A stretch of DNA of 64,000 bases from Termitidicoccus mucosus. GTDB lineage: Bacteria > Verrucomicrobiota > Verrucomicrobiia > Opitutales > Opitutaceae. The position numbers were made by a program, and so were the translations under genes. The stretch is taken from assembly GCF_038725785.1 (NCBI RefSeq), contig NZ_CP109796.1:6882501-6946500 (forward strand), written 5' to 3'. Positions within the stretch are counted from its first letter, which is position 1. Every line of letters starts with the position of its first letter. The notes under the pieces were generated by a model. It ran no database searches. It worked only from the letters and a program-made list of their open reading frames with translations, and had not been told where the DNA came from. Shown here piece after piece: positions 62,001 to 64,000 of the stretch.

Positions 62001-64000
62001 GGCGCGGTCTCCAGCCATTCCGCGCCGGGAGTGTAGCCGGTGAAGGCGATGCGGTCGAGCTGGGCGCCGTTGACGGCGGTGTCGGTGACGTAGACGTAGG
62101 TGTCCGTCACGCCGGTGGCGCCGGTTTTGTTCCAAGTGCCGGAGGTGTTGGCGATGTTGAGCTGGTGCGTGGGCAGCCACGCGCCCGCAGAGGTGCCGCT
62201 GAGCCGGAGGAAGGTCATCGTGGCGTGGTCGCCGAGGAAGAGGCCGGCGTTGCCGGACAACTGCAAGACGCCCAGGTCGTCGTGGTGCGTGCTCGCGGCG
62301 GCTTCCAGCACGCCGCCGGTCATGTAGGTGACGTTGAAAGTGCCGCTCTGGTTCAGGATCAGCCGGCCGCCATTCATGTTCAGGCTGCTGCCGCTCACCA
62401 TCGTGTCGAGGATGGCGGTGCCGTTGTTGCCTTTGAGCAACTGTCTGAGGCCCGTCACCGCCGAGCCGGTGAACCACGTGGTGCCGGTGCTCACATCGTT
62501 GTAGAATGCCATCGAGGGAAAATTCGCCCACGCGATGCCGTCGTTCACCACCGTGCCGGTCAGGTAAAGGGACAGAGTGGCGCCGTTGAGGGTGCCGGTG
62601 TCCTGGAGCAGGACTGTGGTGTTTGCGCCGCCGCCGTTGATACGCAGGTTGCCCGGCCCGTTGACCGTGCCGCGCACTTCGGAGGTGGAGTTGTTGGACA
62701 GAGACATCATGACCTCGCCGGCGGTGATGTTGATGTCGCCGCTGCCGAGGTAGTTCCGGCCCGCGACGGAGCCGCCGATGACGATGCCGCCCGCGCCGGC
62801 GTTGGTGCTGATGTAGCCGCTTTGGGCGAGGGTCAGGCCGCCGCTGAAGGTGTTGTTCGCGCTGAGCAGGTGGAGCGCTCCCATGGCGCCGTTTTTGACG
62901 AGCGCGCCGGTGCCGGTGAGGTTGGTGGTGGCGCTGAAGGTGACGGACTGGTTCCAGACGACGTTGCCCGGCGCCTCGTTGACGGTGATGGTGCGGGTGC
63001 CGGTGAGCTCGACGTCGCCGCCGTAGCCGAAGGTGAGGTAGCTGGCGGTGAAGTCGCCGTTGAGGACGAGGGGATTGGTGAGGGTGACGACGGAGCGGGC
63101 GTTGGTGACATAGAGGTTTCCACCCAGGATTCTGCCGCCGTTGATGGTGAGCGTGCCGGTGCCGGGGCGGGCGGCGGAAAGGCTCATCTGGCTGCCGGGA
63201 TTCAAGACCGTGCCGCCTTCGTAGGTGTTGTTGGTGCCGTAGAGATTAAGGTTGTGGTTGACGATCAGCGCCCCGGAACCGGAGATGTTGCCGCCAAACT
63301 CGTGCTGGCCAAACAGGGTCAGGTCGCTTTTGAGCACGGAGCCCGCGCTGTAAACGTAAACCGAGCCGCCGTTGTTCCGCGCCACGGCCGCGCTGCCCGA
63401 CACGCCGCTGTCCCAGACGATGGTGCCGTTGGAGACGCTTCTGCCGGTGGTGTCGTTGGCCACGTTGACGATCAACTGTCCCCAAGTGACGGTGGAGCCG
63501 CCGAGGTTGAGGCTGGTGGAGGCGCCGGCGTTGATGACGGCGGTGACGCCGGGGTGGTTGGGGATTTCCATGCCGGCGACGTTCGTGCCGGTGCCCCAGT
63601 TGCGGTAGTCGAAGTAGTTGGCGTTAATGCTGTGCCAGGTGCCGGTGTAGAAGGCGGCGGGTTTGTATTCGTTGGCAACGCTGCCGGGGGCGGTGTCGGC
63701 GACGACGCCTTTTTCGAAGCCGTAAACCCAGACGTCGTCGGGATTGACGGTGGAGCCGGGGGCGAGGACGAGGCGGTCTTGGGTGGCGGCGCTGCCGTCG
63801 AGGAGGTGGGAGGTGGGGTTGCCTTCGTAGTTGAGGATGTTGACGTCGCCGGTGTTGCCACCGGTGAGGGTGAGGGTGCTGGCGCCGGAGCCGGGCGCGC
63901 CCATGTCGAGGCGGAGGAAAGCGAGGTTGCCGACCTTGATGCTGCCGATGCTCTGGTCGTAACCGCCGAGGCTGAGGGTGGCGACGTTGTAGTAGGGGTT
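50093..64000 (-). CDS. Giant autotransporter with PATR-rich passenger and C-terminal beta-barrel (5' end outside window)
   Basis: The frame is open from the right edge to the TAA at 50093-50095, giving 4,635 visible residues. An internal Met at 63904 is not a convincing start: the frame continues upstream through GGYDQSIGSIKVGNLAFLRL in the same passenger style, and no Shine-Dalgarno or signal peptide is seen. PATR units (for example KSGTGTLWLMSGSNAYTG near 60,330) recur along the passenger. One T5SS/PEP-CTERM-type module lies at about 55,720-57,070 and three QDEG units lie further downstream. A pertactin-like passenger end precedes LRLRLGEIRG (about 50,930-50,960) and the barrel, which ends in Leu-Gly-Tyr-Arg-Arg-Leu-Trp. 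Family knowledge predicts Sec export, BAM-assisted barrel insertion and a surface-displayed beta-helix. The ligand is unknown. Short in-frame palindromic and purine-rich mini-repeats at 53,234, 52,157 and 58,292 look like late insertions. Confidence 0.95.
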   Translation of the reverse strand, partial: NPYYNVATLSLGGYDQSIGSIKVGNLAFLRLDMGAPGSGASTLTLTGGNTGDVNILNYEGNPTSHLLDGSAATQDRLVLAPGSTVNPDDVWVYGFEKGVVADTAPGSVANEYKPAAFYTGTWHSINANYFDYRNWGTGTNVAGMEIPNHPGVTAVINAGASTSLNLGGSTVTWGQLIVNVANDTTGRSVSNGTIVWDSGVSGSAAVARNNGGSVYVYSAGSVLKSDLTLFGQHEFGGNISGSGALIVNHNLNLYGTNNTYEGGTVLNPGSQMSLSAARPGTGTLTINGGRILGGNLYVTNARSVVTLTNPLVLNGDFTASYLTFGYGGDVELTGTRTITVNEAPGNVVWNQSVTFSATTNLTGTGALVKNGAMGALHLLSANNTFSGGLTLAQSGYISTNAGAGGIVIGGSVAGRNYLGSGDINITAGEVMMSLSNNSTSEVRGTVNGPGNLRINGGGANTTVLLQDTGTLNGATLSLYLTGTVVNDGIAWANFPSMAFYNDVSTGTTWFTGSAVTGLRQLLKGNNGTAILDTMVSGSSLNMNGGRLILNQSGTFNVTYMTGGVLEAAASTHHDDLGVLQLSGNAGLFLGDHATMTFLRLSGTSAGAWLPTHQLNIANTSGTWNKTGATGVTDTYVYVTDTAVNGAQLDRIAFTGYTPGAEWLETAPGSNKWYLAPTGDTALEWSGNPGASFTGSAWSADADWLGGAPNTPGAYAAIRNMDNALSGKTILVDGAFTVGTLEISHANATFTLGGSGTLRFSDPTGTAALRLVNGNIPTFTAAWQLDSDLLLTSALATPNNMQAALNNKISGPGGITLVNSAPGGTKWLAIGGSAATSDFSGGFRWIGSTATSPNGPTAGTAPRLMLTADGTLFGTGTLAIGTGAAGMWYSLQPGAAGITRTVDLGGLELAGNLFFGQQTVNTNATLILRSTTGAGTLASGTWTLSGNGGNSSNATGGRSRLVLDLDIGGAGGLLIPGATRVDLLGDNTFSGGVTLSKGGSTYYEQYIGVGSDRAFGTGTLAFTGGGITYLDLLGGSRRLENDITFSGDRTIVRSGTLALAAGHSTRLTDTGDIAGARFTLEAGVVMTIEDGHDITGAGNWWFGDYDTTSGTMIFLGSNSYTGNTRLNAGMTLAVANDHAFGTGTFTFNNSTVAKVASHGGDVTLANPLAFAGANVNLDGRAGLLTLNPAQTMTLASDKTIVVHGGTAAFGPDFSLTGAGGLTKSGTGTLWLMSGSNAYTGDTRLAQGTLSADAVDGSISLGKNIAGENYFGTGMVSFVSGAYRRTLELITTGSVFLAGHLVLEGNSTAHTANVNVTEASGAVTGGSVVTHLNPDGGMVITGNDHGYLNIAGDLVQNTTGTVTFAGANIVAGGEFRLQAGAFDWTGGKLATANLDYTGGALTLGSVNSPDVARLTLGDNVTLDIAAGAEAVLSGALLHLSGTAATIDLHGTGVLTLGGATPAWSGSLLVANWDGELAGGGASRLQFSGAAPGAALLNSISFTDATPGVNYLSGARPTRNYLGLLELVPVGSGAEWSGSGGNNFWHVSQMLNWEPNSTPNAPGAVAAFHDLDPLLDGKTIELTQSVVLGGLLLGSTVADGYTISDGGGGYNLSLDSSSGAAYIQASTDNSVVIDALVSLNKNLEITNADTGTLTFNKAITANGRAVSKEGAGLVVFAAANQFTGGFTLNVGTVRMGHAAALGSNALTFNGGALDTGGTDRLLANNYTLGGTLALVGSATLAGGGNIRGGGLDLAAPGDTLTATGVLSGTGGLVKTGSGTLLLTAANTFQGGFTAAAGVTGITANAALGTGTTTLAGGTLRLDANGLNLANNVLAAGGVLDSLIGGGTLSGVISGGNGFTSAGGTLTLTASNAYTGTTNISSGVLVAADAGALGDSLASLASSSSLDLSFTGTYANATAGSGLAQTAVGAAVTLAGDNTAFTGTWQIAQNSAATITGTQNLGGGSVALTGTLATAGAANITLGNALTGGGVLRLGGSGAHALGAGAGSAFAGVVDAAGGAFIWDATASAALASSTLAATGGILDVTSGSQSALGLVLGGGTAAFTGTAFVTDFAIAAGGGGAVRFDPADLGAGPLLRQDEGGGGVLVVAQNVTGAAADARLVDSAGVTLGASSTRAVGSGTEALGVYSHTLALTGSTLGIDHSLHELILQAGKTLVLAGDDTAAPTGGDELHALVSGSGNLQIAATGAITLNTQETFTGTTTLSTGTLRAGVTDVIASSTALVNNGVFALGGFDQTVNNLGGAATGAILFGSNTNTLTAHQTADTAYAGAITGGGNFTKTGDAALTLSGSNTFTGTVTVDGGLLAITGWTGTTGAGYINGGTTSVSSGALWGATGNITVGNSGTGALNIAAGGTVSADSITFGNASLGGTDAVGTGSVAGLLAGNSIIVGGADDTSGALAVSGTVTGNYIEVGYLGTGTLAIGGSGVVTGSHMIVGGESSSRGEVVIGDSARVEINGDAYLAYQNDATGVLTVRGNGLFRANNDLVAGFAENDSGLNLSATIAVSGGTVATGRDLLLGNAHFNSPGDQWSGSGAAVVSGSGVVTVGRNLAVGVVATDGATGSESGAGRLALSGSGRAEVGGTYSQNGYSVLALDLAGSGTGHIFITAQSATLAGALEVDGFAAGGAVAKASDLAGDYRVVLRSSTTIRGNFDSVDLGVAAGAEDYIHAGGFIVNGGTDYAAGRVLSWYATPTNSHGTFTVTSGSFEVDVPLDDTTAHAGWDGDTLTKAGAGLLILSASNAHSGTTLVSAGTLAARNNFALGASAVVNDAALVLDTGLTAYDRNTGGSGTTIITAAAVAITGTNTQTGGWRVLGGGTVASQDNLGAGAVDIAAGGAGLFLAPPAAGGFDFINALSGSGALTVALATVSDTLTFNASTGTAFLGRVNLQRGAYGFSAADRTGAGALGHALLSLGAEGRATIDDHYTLGSLELAGGVVAVNLTGGNTLSGTLTVAGMLKAAAGGTLQANGLDLTGVAGTPVGGSQNFFEDSGSSSRHQLQAVVATGTVDTYTQIGLTDQNGAVITTGTVVERAIAGGSGTARYDYVATMGARADGAKGVFIGYGLKELAANSGTQILLLNASSTNVLDAKLTGAGGFRVEAGPAAARIGNAASDYTGTTTVATGTVHFETNNAFGQTALIAQLANTTVDLDNRSQNAGALDLAAGASLLAGAGTLTVSDTLGTGRAASAGLVSLTSGALTVDGNYTNTSATGTLAATLGGAPVVIGGTLANAGAAALAPRALEAGAYTGSTGARLDAASALIDGIFLNAGTATIGGAVTGGTLAVGGSLSNTGALTLGARATGTVGGPLANTGTLTLDLAAGLTALGAVDVSGGGKVDLATLGTLDTRAGGTLAGDGALAGTGTLNAGGSHARLVITGSNAVSLETTAGATDTLELRHIAALGSAGTVTTAATGTLLLNGVSGTLAHSLNGAGAVVLENNARVTLTGSSNASGTIAILDTGALTASEAKHTGSAEIAVTGTFIAANSGTWNLANALTGAGGLVKQNAGNLVISQSNARTGATLIDGGAITLKTSLGGLGAGGIEDNALLVLDASGTLANTLSGSGTVAVGASLATPVAVEVTGSNSAFAGLWDIFGDMGVTQPASLGSATTAITGTLRLHATGSSDWNYANTLTGGGALDAGLGGGEFAFTAATGSAFTGTVTLGHARYALADATPNEAALAHATLRPGAGSLVTLGTNAGAANDDMRIHGLAPNGGTLAVQMRSADTAHVLTIAVLDVTGPAAGATTIDLDGAALLTPPGAPLATNFLDQDGPGDSALKVVAADALAGAETQMNLALNGAAAALPVSSTLVVSDGVHGDIEATYEYKAVAAKDTAGGAGGAGIFVDYVLSQLKTNSGLIIDAAAPADAVDRTLSAALTGTGPVNFRAGAGAITLTGTNTYSGATTIETGTVIAGVNGALGATSLLSLAPLASFDLNATAQTIGALDGAAGSTLNLHTGTLAILNGGASAGALTGSGALALAGGTLTITNANTGLTASTSIALGATADLKDAAALGTGAIADHGTLRLDLAAGGTMANVLSGAGLFLKTGGATATLTAASAGFHGTGSIAQGRVSVTDESGLGDAAIGTAAGATFETLGVTGTLRNVLAGSGTFVLTDSNLVLGHANTIANTRLANSRALIRDALALGGSPGAVTLDAASVLTLEADAAQIGALALNGGRLAFARPETIGGGRPLFPVAGIRTLAGGAGVFEFNVDFSALYPGVVSAGDAANFLDIADAGNGAHTVVVNPHGIPRVANTSVELIHARTGGAVFQLAGGGVMEYDLTVFELLPGDGTPEIPDPQTWYLTDARLSHAADAILNTVAAAGLDWHHSLDSLRLRLGEIRGDRTLDHDSGNVWVRSRGYRLTASNALTGRDFRQYGYGVTAGADKTFHLENGATLLGGFVDMGAVSREFHNGGSGETRNAGVGAYLTRATAGGWFADLVGRADRYKNKLEARAVDGGVTRGNYSAGALGFSAEAGKRITRSRDGWWLEPSLQAAVFRMESATYDTLPSALVRPMRVRVGSVTGAQYRAQLRFGLDLARSRWRPYGRFAAVSVDSDGGAVTAHGRELQADFDGKRVEFGFGASYRVGDLAQLYWDYEYARAAAYERPWSVNLGYRRLW
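50096..50900 (-). other. Autotransporter beta-barrel domain (PF03797-type) of the right-hand giant gene
   Basis: About 268 residues from GNVWVRSRGYR to the C-terminus, a usual length for this domain. Alternating amphipathic strands are visible (YGYGVTAGADKTF, VGAYLTRATAGGWFADLVGRADRY, QYRAQLRFGLDLA, VEFGFGASYRVGDLAQLYWDYEY). The last residue is an aromatic Trp, as expected for recognition by the BAM machinery. Confidence 0.92.
51035..51400 (-). other. Pertactin-like passenger end, probable autochaperone region
   Basis: About 120 residues from GGGRPLFPVAGIRTLAGG to WYLTDA. The order F-x-F-N-V-D, then an L-D-I unit, then VVVNPHG, then VELIHARTGGAVFQLAGG, then WYL matches the stretch that precedes the barrel in pertactin/AIDA-type autotransporters. 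By family knowledge it nucleates passenger folding after translocation. Confidence 0.75.
52157..52195. repeat. Purine-rich mini-repeat, copy 1
   Basis: Plus-strand AAGGACGCAAGGGGCGCAAG and the following bases form short tandem units of the type (G)GACGCAAGG. On the coding strand it encodes LLSLAPLASFDL in frame, unlike the surrounding Gly/Thr/Ala pattern. It shares its unit with the copy at 58,292. Confidence 0.6.
52370..52705 (-). other. QDEG-like unit 3 of the right-hand giant gene
   Basis: Order: TTIDLDG, NFLDQDGPGDS (about 52,640-52,670), KVVAADAL, VVSDGVHGDI, ATYEYKAV, FVDYVLSQLKTNSGLI. The core is QDG rather than QDEG, but the strand order matches the other copies. It is followed by a PATR unit (GTNTYSGATTIETG). 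Confidence 0.55.
53234..53253. repeat. REP-like palindrome in the right-hand giant gene
   Basis: GGGCGTCGC and its exact complement flank AA, and the element continues into CCTAC. It encodes VGASLATPVAV-type residues in frame. Palindromes of this GGCGTCGC...GCGACGCC style are familiar as dispersed elements in GC-rich genomes, from general knowledge rather than a search. Confidence 0.7.
54735..55030 (-). other. QDEG-like unit 2 of the right-hand giant gene
   Basis: Order: NFFEDSGSSSRHQLQAVVATG, then LTDQNGAVI, then ARYDYVATMG, then GVFIGYGLKELAANSG. It is the most divergent core (EDSG) but keeps the D-Q-N-G-A turn of unit 1 in the left-hand gene. Confidence 0.5.
55720..57070 (-). repeat. Single copy of the large module inside the right-hand giant gene
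   Basis: The order is TFTGTVTVDGGLLAITGWTG, then T5SS/PEP-CTERM-type repeats (ITVGNSGTGALNI, IEVGYLGTGTLAI), then a linker (FITAQSATLAG...GNFDSV...YIHAGGFIVNGGTDY), then SHGTFTV and WDG, then a PATR header (LSASNAHSGTT). This is the same architecture that is repeated about 30 times in the left-hand gene. Confidence 0.85.
57480..57800 (-). other. QDEG unit 1 of the right-hand giant gene
   Basis: VRFDPADLG, then PLLRQDEGGG (about 57,710-57,735), LVVAQNV, LVDSAGVTL, LGVYSHTLAL, LILQAGKTLVLAGDD, followed by GDELHALVSGSGNLQI. This is the closest match to the two units at the left edge of the window. Confidence 0.65.
58292..58328. repeat. Purine-rich mini-repeat, copy 2
   Basis: Plus-strand GGACGCAAGGGACGCAAGGG preceded by AAGGGACGAAGA. 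It encodes SLASLASSSSLDL in frame within the passenger. It resembles short tandemly repeated repetitive sequences and lies where the protein otherwise shows a regular beta pattern. Confidence 0.6.

Noticed and set aside
63902-63904. ATG at 63904 as start of the right-hand giant gene
   Set aside because: The frame continues to the right edge through passenger-like sequence, with no Shine-Dalgarno or signal peptide at this Met.
1-64000. Insertion sequences, integrases, tRNA or rRNA genes
   Set aside because: I found no transposase or integrase motifs and no tRNA or rRNA-like segments; apart from about 430 bp the window is filled by the four genes.

Overview
The whole 64 kb window is one surface-protein locus on the minus strand. 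Two giant type V (autotransporter-type) genes each run off one edge, with two small genes and one short AT-rich intergenic region between them. I see no tRNA, rRNA, CRISPR array, transposase or housekeeping gene. The DNA is very GC-rich. The proteins are built from autotransporter-associated beta-strand (PATR) repeats, T5SS/PEP-CTERM-associated repeats and chlamydial-Pmp-like GGA(I/V)/FxxN repeats. That combination suggests a member of the PVC group, most likely Verrucomicrobiota (an Opitutaceae-like bacterium). The taxonomic assignment is inference; no marker gene is present.

Layout in transcription order, right to left. (1) 64000-50093: the last 4,635 residues of a giant autotransporter, with PATR-rich passenger, pertactin-like passenger end and a complete C-terminal beta-barrel; its start lies beyond the right edge. 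(2) 50081-49671: a 136-residue protein of unknown function whose Shine-Dalgarno directly abuts the stop of the giant gene. (3) 49670-49275: about 400 bp of lower-GC non-coding DNA, the only place in the window suited to a promoter. (4) 49274-48771: a 167-residue secreted Pmp-like fragment. (5) 48746 to the left edge: an uninterrupted frame of 16,248 codons with a signal peptide and a strong Shine-Dalgarno, still open at position 1.

The giant left-hand gene is the main finding. Its N-terminus carries a Pmp-like block, then a few sparse modules, then a second Pmp-like block. About 26 modules of roughly 1.2-2.2 kb follow. Each module has a linker (three recognisable families), a PATR header and an array of repeats of about 50 residues. 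The last 2.7 kb before the edge resembles the region before the barrel in the right-hand gene, so I expect the barrel a few kb to the left. The right-hand gene contains a single copy of the module that is repeated about 30 times in the left-hand gene, so the two look related by lineage-specific module expansion.

The many long open frames on the plus strand (up to 1,844 codons) are in-phase mirror images of the real genes. They arise because antisense stops need TTA, CTA or TCA sense codons, which are rare here. They are not annotated as genes.
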